A program made the position numbers and the translations under genes. Shown piece by piece: positions 18,064 to 26,075 of a stretch of DNA of 64,000 nt. The DNA comes from Treponema pectinovorum (GTDB lineage: Bacteria; Spirochaetota; Spirochaetia; Treponematales; Treponemataceae), in contig NZ_UFQO01000003.1 in the NCBI RefSeq assembly GCF_900497595.1, positions 125,532 through 189,531 of the forward strand, in the 5' to 3' direction. Under the pieces are notes generated by a model. The model was not told the origin of the DNA and made no database searches. It saw only the letters and a list, made by a program, of their open reading frames with translations. Numbering within the stretch: position 1 is the first letter of the stretch; the number at the start of each line of letters is the position of its first letter.

Positions 18064-18981
18064 TTAATCCAGTTTTTCTATATCGTAAGGAGTTTCCTGA
18101 TATACGTAGTAGTTTAGCCAGTTGCTGAAAAAAAGATGAGCTGTGCTTCGCCACGAATTTTTAGGCTTTTTTGATGAATCATCATCTGGAAAATAATTTA
18201 GGGGAACATCAATATTAAGACCTTTTTCCTTATCTCTAAAATATTCTTTGCTCAAGGTTTCTGTGTCGTATTCTAAATGTCCCATCATAAAGATAAGTCT
18301 ATTGTCGTTAGACTTAGTCAAAGTTATTTCTGCATCTTGATTTTCTGCAAGAACCTGCAATTTTTTTTCTTTTAAGATTAAATTGCGGTGCACAGAAGTG
18401 TGACGACTCGTTGGAACTGGGAAAACATCGTCAAAACCACGCAACAATGGCTCAGATTCTAAAATTTTGTGATTTTCAAAAATCCCAAAAGCCTTTTTAT
18501 CCAAAGCAAATTTTTCAATTCCATAATTGTGATAAAGCCCTGCCTGAGCACCCCAGCATATAAAAAGCGTGCTAAAAACATTTTTTTTTGCGTAATCCAT
18601 TATCTGACAAAGTTCGTTCCAATAATCGACATCTTCAAACGGCAACTGTTCAACAGGAGCACCGGTTATTATCATTCCATCGTATTTGTTTTTAAAAATG
18701 TCGCTCGAAGGAATATAAAATTTTTCCAGATGCTCGCCGCTTACATGAGTGGACTCGTGCTTTTCCATCCTGACGAGCGAAATATCTATTTGCAGTGGCG
18801 TATTGCCCAAAAGACGCAAAAGTTGGGTTTCTGTCGTTTCTTTTGTGGGCATAAGATTTACAATCGCAATCTTTAATGGGCGAATATCCTGTTTTGACGC
18901 TCTGTTTTCTGTCATCACAAAGATATTTTCTTTTTCCAGCACAAGTCTTGCTGGCAAGTCGCTTTGAATTTTTATAGGCAT
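18064..18981 (-). CDS. metA: Homoserine O-acetyltransferase, MetA family
   Basis: This enzyme activates homoserine in methionine synthesis. The protein has 305 residues, standard for MetA. The nucleophile C142 (FICWGAQAG) and the H235/E237 pair (MGHLEYD) are at the family positions. Position 111 is glutamate (ITGAPVEQL). In this family Glu111, as in Bacillus cereus MetA, goes with acetyl-CoA use, while Gly goes with succinyl-CoA, so O-acetylhomoserine is the expected product despite the historical 'succinyltransferase' label. It is divergent from the hydrolase-like gene with a 47-bp gap. No ribosome-binding site is obvious; a TACAGT box lies five bases before the ATG, so this mRNA may also be leaderless. 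Confidence 0.93.
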   Translation of the reverse strand: MPIKIQSDLPARLVLEKENIFVMTENRASKQDIRPLKIAIVNLMPTKETTETQLLRLLGNTPLQIDISLVRMEKHESTHVSGEHLEKFYIPSSDIFKNKYDGMIITGAPVEQLPFEDVDYWNELCQIMDYAKKNVFSTLFICWGAQAGLYHNYGIEKFALDKKAFGIFENHKILESEPLLRGFDDVFPVPTSRHTSVHRNLILKEKKLQVLAENQDAEITLTKSNDNRLIFMMGHLEYDTETLSKEYFRDKEKGLNIDVPLNYFPDDDSSKKPKNSWRSTAHLFFSNWLNYYVYQETPYDIEKLD

Positions 18982-19028
18982 GGCTTACTGTAGCAAATTT
19001 TTGAACTTTTTACTATCATAGGATTCCT

Positions 19029-20027
19029 ATGGCTTACTATGAACGCAAACTTGCTTTAAAAAAATTAAAGGCGTTATATTTTTCTACAAAGGCGGAAGTA
19101 AAAGATTTCAGGCAGAAGATGGAAGAGCTTTTTGAAGAGCCAATTCTTCCAAACGGCGTTGATTTTGAAGAAAAAAAGTATTCAACCGTTTCCTGCGACA
19201 TCCTTTCGCCAGTTTTATACAGTACTCGAAGGATTATTCTCTATATTCACGGCGGATGTTTTGTCGGCGGTTCAAGAAAAGTATACAGAGCGTTTGTTGC
19301 GTCTTTGGCTTCCAGTTTGTCGAGCAGGGCAGTCGTACCAGAATTCAGGCTTGCACCAACTCATCCTTATCCTGCATCTTTGGACGATGTGCAGACTGTT
19401 TTTCGTTCCATCTATACAGAAGAACTTGTTGCAAACTCTTTGGACAACGCTTCTGATTTGCAAAAATCAAAACCAGAAATAATAATAATGGCCGACGGTT
19501 CTGGAGCTTCCATTGCGATGGGGCTTATTTTAAGTCTAAAAGAGAGATTCCGTCTTTCAGTAAAAAAAGTTGTTCTTTTTAGCCCTTGGCTTGATGTGAG
19601 TGTGGATTCTCAAAAATTTCAAAAAAAGAAGTCAGGCGACAACCTTACAAACGCGTTGGCAATAAAAAAATCTGCCGAACTTTATACTTTTCAAGAAAAT
19701 CGAAATAGTCCACTGGTTTCTCCTTTAAAAGCGACAAGGGAGCAGCTGGAAAACTTTCCTCCAGTGTATATTCAAATTGGCGAAGATGAGTTTTTGCGCG
19801 ACGATGCAGAAAATTTAAAGGCAAAGTTTTTAGATTCTGGAATTGAGTGCGAAGTAGATGTTTTTAAGGGGATGCCAGCGATGTTTCAAATGGCAGACGA
19901 GTATTTTAAAGAAGCCCATCTTGCAATCGAGCGGATAGGCTCGCTTTTTACAAAGCGAAAGATAGATTCAAGCGACAGCCAAACAGAAATTTGGCTTACT
20001 TTGGAAACAAAAAACGTTAAAAACTAA
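19029..20027 (+). CDS. HSL-family alpha/beta-hydrolase homologue lacking nucleophile and His
   Basis: A 332-residue protein with the fold of hormone-sensitive-lipase-type esterases. The oxyanion-hole motif HGG is present at 74-76 (LYIHGGCFVGG), as are FRLAPTHPYPA and the acid region GEDEFLRDD near 251-258. At the nucleophile elbow the family has GDSAG; here it reads ADGSG (155-159), which puts Gly157 where the catalytic Ser belongs. The catalytic His position in the usual G-M-x-H-G-F reads GMPAMF, with Ala284. Two of three catalytic residues are therefore missing, and it is probably not a classical esterase. Ser158 next door could in principle act as an off-register nucleophile. It lies 12 bases upstream of the U32 gene and is probably co-transcribed with it. 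Confidence 0.8.
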   Translation: MAYYERKLALKKLKALYFSTKAEVKDFRQKMEELFEEPILPNGVDFEEKKYSTVSCDILSPVLYSTRRIILYIHGGCFVGGSRKVYRAFVASLASSLSSRAVVPEFRLAPTHPYPASLDDVQTVFRSIYTEELVANSLDNASDLQKSKPEIIIMADGSGASIAMGLILSLKERFRLSVKKVVLFSPWLDVSVDSQKFQKKKSGDNLTNALAIKKSAELYTFQENRNSPLVSPLKATREQLENFPPVYIQIGEDEFLRDDAENLKAKFLDSGIECEVDVFKGMPAMFQMADEYFKEAHLAIERIGSLFTKRKIDSSDSQTEIWLTLETKNVKN

Positions 20028-20039
20028 ACGAGGAAAATT

Positions 20040-21539
20040 ATGGAATTGGTTTGTCCAGCAGGGAATGTAGAAAAACTCTCTTATGCATATAATTACGGAG
20101 CGGACACTGCTTATATCGGTCTAAAAAAATTTTCGCTCAGGGTAAAAGCAGACAATTTTTACGAAGACGAATACAACAAAGTTATAGAATTAAAAAAACG
20201 ATTTCCAGGAAAAAGGCTTTTTTGTGCTTTGAACATCGCTTTTCATAATCAGGATTTAAAAGCTTTTGAGCAAAATTTGGATTATTTTAAACAGTACCCA
20301 ATTGATGCTTTTATTCTACAAGACTTGGGAATGGTAGAAACTTTGCAAAGGCACTTTCCAAATGCACACTTGCATCTTTCTACACAGGCAAGTTGCATGA
20401 ATAAAGACGCCGTAAAGATGTATTCAAAAATTGGGTTTAAGCGGGTCGTGCTCGGTCGCGAAGTAAGCTTAAATGAAATTCGACAGATAAAAGACGCAAA
20501 TCCAGAAATAGAACTTGAGTGTTTTGCACACGGAGCAATGTGCATCGCTTATTCAGGGCGCTGTCTTTTAAGCGCTTATATGACAGGCCGCAGCGCGCAG
20601 TCTGGTTTTTGCTCTCACGCTTGCCGCTGGGATTATGACATAGGTCTAAAAGGCGACGGCTTTAGCATTCAAAGCGGAAAACCGCTTACTCAAGAGCAAG
20701 CAAAAATTCTTGCACAAAGCGGAAATCTTCTTTTGCAGGAACACAAACGTCCAGGAGAATTTTTCCCAGCGTTTGAGGGCGAAAATTTTACAGCAATACT
20801 TTCATCAAAAGATTTATGCATGATTGACCATTTGCAAGACTTAAAAAATGCCGGCGTGGACGCGTGTAAAATCGAAGGCAGAATGAAGTCAATCTATTAC
20901 GTTGCGATGGTAACTCGTGCATACAGAAAAGCGCTGGACGCACTTGAAGGAAAAATTACACAGGAAGAAGCGTCGCCGTTCATCGCAAGTTTGAGCGAAG
21001 TTCCGCACAGAGAATGCACGACAGGTTTTTATTACAGCCGGGCAAATGCCGACGAAACAACAGTTGGGGCGAGCGACAGCCCATATTCGCTTGCAGGCAC
21101 AATCGAAAAAAAGATAACAGGCAGCGATTTAGAAAAAGTCTTTGCAAATGCGCGTGCAATGGAGCAGTCAAGAATCGACGAATTGAACGCTATGGATCCA
21201 AGAATGCAAAAAGCAATTCAAAACGATTTGGCTCAACATCCACAAAAGGATATAAAATACGCAAAGAAAATCGAGGGATACAAACTTTACAATTACAATT
21301 CGCTCAATAAAACGGACAAGGGAACAGAACTTGAACTCATAAGTCCCGATGTTCTTTCTACAAAACTTTTGGGCAGCGATTATATCTTTATAAATCCAAA
21401 AAATGGAGCGATTCTCGACTGGGTAAATCCAGACCACGACTGTGCAATCTACACAAAACTCGAAATTGCAGAAGGCACTCTGGTGCGCACAAGAGATAGT
21501 GGCTATGTGGAAGGCAAAATCCGCGACACAGGGCGCTAA
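20040..21539 (+). CDS. trhP: U32-family protein, TrhP-type tRNA uridine-34 hydroxylation enzyme
   Basis: A 499-residue member of the peptidase U32 family. The signature at about 159-198 is complete: ELECFAHGAMCIAYSGRC, then AYMTGRSAQ and FCSHACRW. It holds cysteines C168, C175, C191 and C195, which bind an iron-sulfur cluster in this family. Though called peptidases, E. coli TrhP (YegQ) makes 5-hydroxyuridine at the tRNA wobble base and RlhA modifies 23S rRNA; the length here fits TrhP rather than the longer RlhA. GAGG precedes the ATG. A strong hairpin follows the gene. Confidence 0.82.
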   Translation: MELVCPAGNVEKLSYAYNYGADTAYIGLKKFSLRVKADNFYEDEYNKVIELKKRFPGKRLFCALNIAFHNQDLKAFEQNLDYFKQYPIDAFILQDLGMVETLQRHFPNAHLHLSTQASCMNKDAVKMYSKIGFKRVVLGREVSLNEIRQIKDANPEIELECFAHGAMCIAYSGRCLLSAYMTGRSAQSGFCSHACRWDYDIGLKGDGFSIQSGKPLTQEQAKILAQSGNLLLQEHKRPGEFFPAFEGENFTAILSSKDLCMIDHLQDLKNAGVDACKIEGRMKSIYYVAMVTRAYRKALDALEGKITQEEASPFIASLSEVPHRECTTGFYYSRANADETTVGASDSPYSLAGTIEKKITGSDLEKVFANARAMEQSRIDELNAMDPRMQKAIQNDLAQHPQKDIKYAKKIEGYKLYNYNSLNKTDKGTELELISPDVLSTKLLGSDYIFINPKNGAILDWVNPDHDCAIYTKLEIAEGTLVRTRDSGYVEGKIRDTGR

Positions 21540-21597
21540 AAAAGCCAAAAAGCGTACGCATTGCATAAAGCGTTAAAGTTTAAGAATTTGTGCGTGC

Positions 21598-21628
21598 CAG
21601 ATTTTTTTAGATTTTCTAAAAAAATCTG
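21598..21628. terminator. Perfect 14-bp hairpin between the convergent trhP and rel genes
   Basis: CAGATTTTTTTAGA (21598-21611) pairs perfectly with TCTAAAAAAATCTG (21615-21628) around a TTT loop. The A/T-rich arms could serve both directions. It lies next to the palindromic repeat at 21640. Confidence 0.6.
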
Positions 21629-21639
21629 TCGGTGCTTAC

Positions 21640-21703
21640 GAGGTTCCGCTAGCGCTTCATCCGTCGCTAAAAACCTTACTGCGACGGACGGCTTTGCCGC
21701 CTC
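21640..21703. repeat. GTTCCGC palindromic repeat overlapping the end of rel
   Basis: Begins GAGGTTCCGC and ends GCCGCCTC, with an internal stem CCGTCGC/GCGACGG. It belongs to the dispersed family with other copies at 41, 2226, 32229, 60329 and 61477. Bases 21676-21703 are also coding: they supply the last eight or so residues and the stop of Rel. Confidence 0.7.
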
Positions 21704-23535
21704 TCCAGTACCTCACGCGTAACCCATTTTACATCAACCATACGGTGCTCAATGTTTTCAATCCTTTGGAATGTAAGACAATCTGCCCTGTGAATCATTA
21801 TTCCATTTCTTGTACTGGAATAACCGACAATCACATCGCCGGGCTTTGGACAGCAGCAACCGGCAAGTTTAAAGACAACGTTTTTCATATCTTCAATCTT
21901 TATTTCGCCAGTATATCTTTCGTCAATTTTTTTCTCTTCTGCAATCTGCTTGTTTGCAGTTCTGCGTTTTTTTCTTTTTTCCTCTTGAATTGCACGAGAA
22001 TTTGCATTTTGCACTGCCAAATCTGCGGCTCTCTGCGCTTCTGCTGCCTTGTCTACAAAAGTTGGATCGTTTGCGGCAAGCCAGCTTCTGATTCTCTGTT
22101 TTGCTTTAGGCGTTTTTACGCTGTTCAGCTGGTTCTCTGTAGGATGCGCCTGCGGATTTGTTATAACTTCAATAATCTGTGTATTTTTTAAAGGTTGCAC
22201 AAGCGGAATGATTTTTCCATCTGCTTTTGCTCCAACAATCTGCTCTCCAACTTTAGAATGAACATGATATGCAAAATCAATAGCATTGCTTCCAGCTGGC
22301 AGTTGAATTACATCGCCCTTTGGAGTAAACACAAAAATTTCATCACCCAAAAGTTCGCCTTTAAGCTGGGCAAAAAAGTTTTCGTCAGAAAGTTTTTCGT
22401 CTTTAAGCGATTGCAACTGGTTAAAGATTGCAAGATTGCTTACATCAACCTTATCTCTGCTTTTGCCTTTTTTGTAAAGCCAATGGCTTGCAACACCGTG
22501 TTCCGCCTGATTGTGCATTTCTTGAGTTCTAATCTGAATTTCAAGTGGCCGGCCTTCGCAGATAACAGTTGTGTGCAGCGACTGGTAACCGTTTGCTTTT
22601 GGCATTGCGATGTAGTCTTTAAACCTTCCTTCCATCGGTTTCCATAAACCGTGCACAATTCCAATCAAGGTGTAGCATTCTGCGTTTGTATTGCAGATAA
22701 CTCTAAGTGCAAGCAAATCGTACAGTCCAGAAGCCGGCACATTTCTCTTTTGCATTTTTTTATATATCGAATAAAAATGCTTTGCTCTGCTCGAAACCGA
22801 AACTGAAATTCCCGCTTTTTCAGCTGCCTTATAAATTGCTTGCTGTGCTTTTTCAAGATAAATCGCTCTTTCGCTTTGTTTTTGATTTACAATCGCTTTA
22901 ATCTGTGCAAAAACGTCTGGGTTTGAATATTTTAAACTCAGGTCTTCAAGTTCATTTTTTATGGACTGCATACCGAGCCTGTCTGCAAGTGGGGCCCAAA
23001 TATCGATTACTTCTGCGGCAACAAGCCTCTGTTTTTTTTCGTCAATAGCTTTTAAATTTCGCATTCTGTCGAGGCGGTCGGCAAGTTTAACCAAAATAAC
23101 GCGAACATCGTCAATCATGGCAAACAGCATTTTTCTTATATTGTCTGCCTGCTGAATTGACGAAGCATTTATCTTCATTCCTGTTATGCGAGAAGTATCG
23201 TAGACAATGCGCGCAATCGTAGAACCAAATTTTTTTTCAATTTCTTCTGAAGTTACGCCTTCAACTTCGTATATCGAATGCAAAATACCGCAGACGATGC
23301 ACTCGCCGTCCATATTAGACTGCGCAAGAATTCCCGCAACGCGCATTGGATGCACATAATACGGCTCTCCGCAAAAGCGCTTCAAATTTTGTGTTTTTTC
23401 ACAGAAAAAATTCCACGCTTGTTCAAAAAGTTGCTTTTCGTTTTCTGTGTAATTGTCGCCAAAAGTTGCAAAAAATTGAGCGAGCAGCACATCTTTATCA
23501 AATTCAGTTTTGTTAGTAACAATGTCGAACGCCAT
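21676..23535 (-). CDS. rel: RelA/SpoT-family (p)ppGpp synthetase with degenerate hydrolase site, no ACT domain
   Basis: Stringent-response enzyme of 619 residues. Domains in order: HD hydrolase (about 30-190), synthetase (about 245-355), TGS (about 405-465), a helical linker, and a zinc-finger-like CCC motif (about 560-600). The synthetase half looks intact, with KHFYSIYKKM, the RFKD charge motif at 304-307 typical of bifunctional enzymes, GYQSLHTT and LEIQIRT. The HD half is damaged: the HD pair reads H86-S87 and the distal N is R157 (KLADRLDRM). Hydrolysis is therefore probably weak or absent. The C-terminal ACT/RRM domain is missing, and the final residues are encoded by a palindromic repeat. 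AGGAG precedes the ATG. If this is the only Rel, another enzyme must degrade (p)ppGpp. Confidence 0.92.
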   Translation of the reverse strand: MAFDIVTNKTEFDKDVLLAQFFATFGDNYTENEKQLFEQAWNFFCEKTQNLKRFCGEPYYVHPMRVAGILAQSNMDGECIVCGILHSIYEVEGVTSEEIEKKFGSTIARIVYDTSRITGMKINASSIQQADNIRKMLFAMIDDVRVILVKLADRLDRMRNLKAIDEKKQRLVAAEVIDIWAPLADRLGMQSIKNELEDLSLKYSNPDVFAQIKAIVNQKQSERAIYLEKAQQAIYKAAEKAGISVSVSSRAKHFYSIYKKMQKRNVPASGLYDLLALRVICNTNAECYTLIGIVHGLWKPMEGRFKDYIAMPKANGYQSLHTTVICEGRPLEIQIRTQEMHNQAEHGVASHWLYKKGKSRDKVDVSNLAIFNQLQSLKDEKLSDENFFAQLKGELLGDEIFVFTPKGDVIQLPAGSNAIDFAYHVHSKVGEQIVGAKADGKIIPLVQPLKNTQIIEVITNPQAHPTENQLNSVKTPKAKQRIRSWLAANDPTFVDKAAEAQRAADLAVQNANSRAIQEEKRKKRRTANKQIAEEKKIDERYTGEIKIEDMKNVVFKLAGCCCPKPGDVIVGYSSTRNGIMIHRADCLTFQRIENIEHRMVDVKWVTREVLERRQSRPSQ

Positions 23536-23684
23536 AAAACTTCTCCTAAAAACTTTTTATGTGCCAGAATGTGAGGCGACACATAAAAAATATAGCATAA
23601 TGCCTTTTGTGTCGAGTTTTGGGAATTTTATTTGTGTTTAAAATAAGTAATCTCTTATATTGTTCTTAAATTATTTTAAAGAAG

Positions 23685-23712
23685 TTGAATAAAGATTAGA
23701 CTAAGATAAAAT
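23685..23712 (+). promoter_or_regulatory. Probable promoter of the RND efflux operon
   Basis: TTGAAT at 23685-23690, a 16-base spacer, TAAAAT at 23707-23712. The first gene begins at 23737, giving a short leader that includes AAGGAAG. Confidence 0.55.
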
Positions 23713-23736
23713 CACTTGATTTTAAGGAAGATTTAA

Positions 23737-25053
23737 ATGAAAAGAATAATTTTTGTGATTTTAGTTTTTTATATTTGTTTGCTTGGAATTTTTGCAGAAA
23801 ATTCAACTGAATCAAAAAAATACACTCTTTCTGTGGACGACGCTGTTAAAATCGCCTTGGAAAACAATGTTTCTATAAAAAGGCAAACGATAACTTTAGA
23901 AGCAGCAGCGAGGGCAAAAAAAGACAGCTGGAATTCTATAAGTCCTTCGGTTTCTGTTGGAGCAACTTCTTCGATTCCTGTCGACAGCTTAACTTTTGGC
24001 GACCAGTGTTCATCGTATAATGCAAATCTTGCAGTGAACGCAAGCGTGAGCGTAAATTTTTCGGCAAATCTTTACACTTCTATAAAAAATGCAAAACTTT
24101 TGTACGAGCAGAGCAAAATCAGTTTTGAAGACGCTTTAAACAGCATAGAATTTTCTGTACGCGAATCTTATTACGAACTTCTTTATAAAAAAGAAAACAT
24201 TGCTCTTCAAGAAGAAAATTTAAATATTGCAAAAAAACAGTACGAAACGAATCTTGCAAAATACAATTCTGGGCGTTTGAGCGAGGTTGATTCTTTAAGT
24301 GCAGAAGTAAATTACAAATCTATGATTCCAACAGTAGAAAATGCACGAACAGATTACATAAACTCTATGGACAGTTTTAAACAAATTTTAGGTCTTATGA
24401 TTAAAGATGAAGTTGAACTTACTGGCTCGCTTTCCGATGAACTTTTTTTGGACGAAGTTACAGTGGACGAAAAAAATGTAACTTCTTCAACTATAAAAGT
24501 TTTGCAGTCAAAACTTGAAAGCGCAAAACTCAGCGTTTTAGACAAAAGATTTTCTGCCTTTGCACCTACCGTAAATGCCACGTATTCTTGGAAAGATTCA
24601 ACTTGGTATTATGGCGGTACACAACAAAGCGATCCAAAAAAATCGTCATCGATTACGCTCTCTGCATCAATTCCGCTGGACGGAATTCTTCCCTGGTCTT
24701 CTAAAAACAATGCAGTAGATTTTGCAAAAGACACCGTAAAAGATTATGAGCTTCAACTTGATGATGAAAAAAAATCTCTTATAAGAACGGTAAATACTTC
24801 TTTGCGTTCGATAAAGCAAAGTCAAGAAGCGATTCGCTCAAAACAGGCAAATGTTGAACTTGCTCAAAAAACTTGCGATATGACAGAAGAAGCGTACAAT
24901 CGCGGAACAAAAGAGCTCACGCTGCAAACTGCAAATAATACCCTTTTGACAGCGCAATTAACTTTGAACAGCGAAATTTTAACGCTAACAAAAGCGATGT
25001 TGAATTTGGAGCACGCCGCAGGGCTAAACGCTGGAAGGTTAAAAAATAAATGA
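23737..25053 (+). CDS. TolC-family outer-membrane efflux protein
   Basis: The outer-membrane channel of a tripartite efflux pump, 438 residues. A signal peptide covers residues 1-21 (hydrophobic core FVILVFYICLLGIF, cleavage near FAEN). Two outer-membrane-efflux repeats follow, each with a long coiled coil; the conserved YNxGxxxEVDSLSAE pattern near 180 and its partner YNRGTKELTLQTANN near 390 mark the equivalent turns. AAGGAAG lies upstream. The gene begins a same-strand cluster with the adaptor (64 bp on) and the RND pump, so the three should form one machine. The substrate cannot be deduced; no regulator is adjacent. Confidence 0.9.
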   Translation: MKRIIFVILVFYICLLGIFAENSTESKKYTLSVDDAVKIALENNVSIKRQTITLEAAARAKKDSWNSISPSVSVGATSSIPVDSLTFGDQCSSYNANLAVNASVSVNFSANLYTSIKNAKLLYEQSKISFEDALNSIEFSVRESYYELLYKKENIALQEENLNIAKKQYETNLAKYNSGRLSEVDSLSAEVNYKSMIPTVENARTDYINSMDSFKQILGLMIKDEVELTGSLSDELFLDEVTVDEKNVTSSTIKVLQSKLESAKLSVLDKRFSAFAPTVNATYSWKDSTWYYGGTQQSDPKKSSSITLSASIPLDGILPWSSKNNAVDFAKDTVKDYELQLDDEKKSLIRTVNTSLRSIKQSQEAIRSKQANVELAQKTCDMTEEAYNRGTKELTLQTANNTLLTAQLTLNSEILTLTKAMLNLEHAAGLNAGRLKNK

Positions 25054-25117
25054 ATTTTCTAAAACTAAAATTTTAGATTCGATATAAAACTCTAAAACAT
25101 TTTTGAGAGGAAAGAAA

Positions 25118-26065
25118 ATGACTATAAAAAACAGACAGATAAAAACATCGTTCATAATTACAGCTTGCTCTTTGCTTGCAGTTATAATCGTATTCGTACT
25201 TTCTGTAACTGTATTGAGTTCAAAAAATTCAAAAGGACAAAAAAGGCCAGGCGGAATGCGAGACTCTTCGTCTTCTGTTGTTTCTGTAAAGACGAGCGTC
25301 GTAGAAATTCAAAACCTGCACGGTTACGTAAAAACAAACGGAGAAGTTGAAAGTCAAAATTCTGTTTCGGTTTTTCCAGATATGGGCGGAAAAGTCATTT
25401 CGACAAACGTATTGCTAGGTTCATCTGTAAAAAAGAATGAAGTTATTGCATACGTTGATCCGAGCGAACCTGGAACAAATTATCGCTCAAGCCCTGTCTA
25501 CGCTCCAATTGCTGGTAGCGTTATTTCTACTCCTTTAAAAAACGGAACAAAGGTTACAACAAGCACCGCAATCGCAATAATCGGTGATATAGACAATCTT
25601 CAAATTACAGCAAATGTTCCAGAAAGATATGTTTCGCTTTTAAAAACAGGCTTAAAAGCAGAAGTAAGTTTGGAAGCATATCCTAACGTTGTTTTTAATG
25701 CGACTGTAAGTAGGGTGTCTCCTGTTTTAGATTCAACGAGCCGCACAAAAGAGATTATTTTGACTTTTGATAAAGAAGATGAACGGATAAATGCGGGGAT
25801 GTTTGCAAAGGTAAAATTGTACACAAAGGACTACGACGGAAAAGTTGTAATGCCGTCATCAGCTTTGGTTCAAAATGGCGACGATTTTTTTGCTTATGTA
25901 GTACAAGCGGACAGCATGGTTTTAAAAGTTGCTGTAAAAAAAGGTGAAGAAGTTGACGGTCTTGTTCAGATACTCGAAGGTGTAAAAGCAGGCGATAAGG
26001 TTGTAGTTCAAGGAATGACATCTCTGGGCAGTGGCTCTAAGGTTAAAGAAATTTCGCAAAACTAA
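25118..26065 (+). CDS. RND periplasmic adaptor (membrane fusion protein)
   Basis: HlyD/AcrA-type adaptor of 315 residues joining the inner-membrane pump to the TolC channel. An N-terminal membrane anchor spans about residues 12-33, followed by a lipoyl half-motif (GEVESQNSVSVFPDMGGKV) and its partner (YAPIAGSVISTPLKNGTKV). The hairpin between the two lipoyl halves is very short. A beta-barrel and membrane-proximal domain follow. GAGGAAAG supports the start at 25118; the frame is open from 25103. The stop is 10 bases before the pump gene. Confidence 0.9.
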   Translation: MTIKNRQIKTSFIITACSLLAVIIVFVLSVTVLSSKNSKGQKRPGGMRDSSSSVVSVKTSVVEIQNLHGYVKTNGEVESQNSVSVFPDMGGKVISTNVLLGSSVKKNEVIAYVDPSEPGTNYRSSPVYAPIAGSVISTPLKNGTKVTTSTAIAIIGDIDNLQITANVPERYVSLLKTGLKAEVSLEAYPNVVFNATVSRVSPVLDSTSRTKEIILTFDKEDERINAGMFAKVKLYTKDYDGKVVMPSSALVQNGDDFFAYVVQADSMVLKVAVKKGEEVDGLVQILEGVKAGDKVVVQGMTSLGSGSKVKEISQN

Positions 26066-26075
26066 CGGAGAAAAT

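Noticed and set aside
18064-18981. Labelling MetA as homoserine O-succinyltransferase
   Set aside because: Glu at position 111 indicates acetyl-CoA use in this family; succinyl-CoA enzymes have Gly there.
22195-22647. 150-codon plus-strand frame opposite rel
   Set aside because: It is antisense to conserved synthetase and TGS motifs of Rel and has no features of its own.
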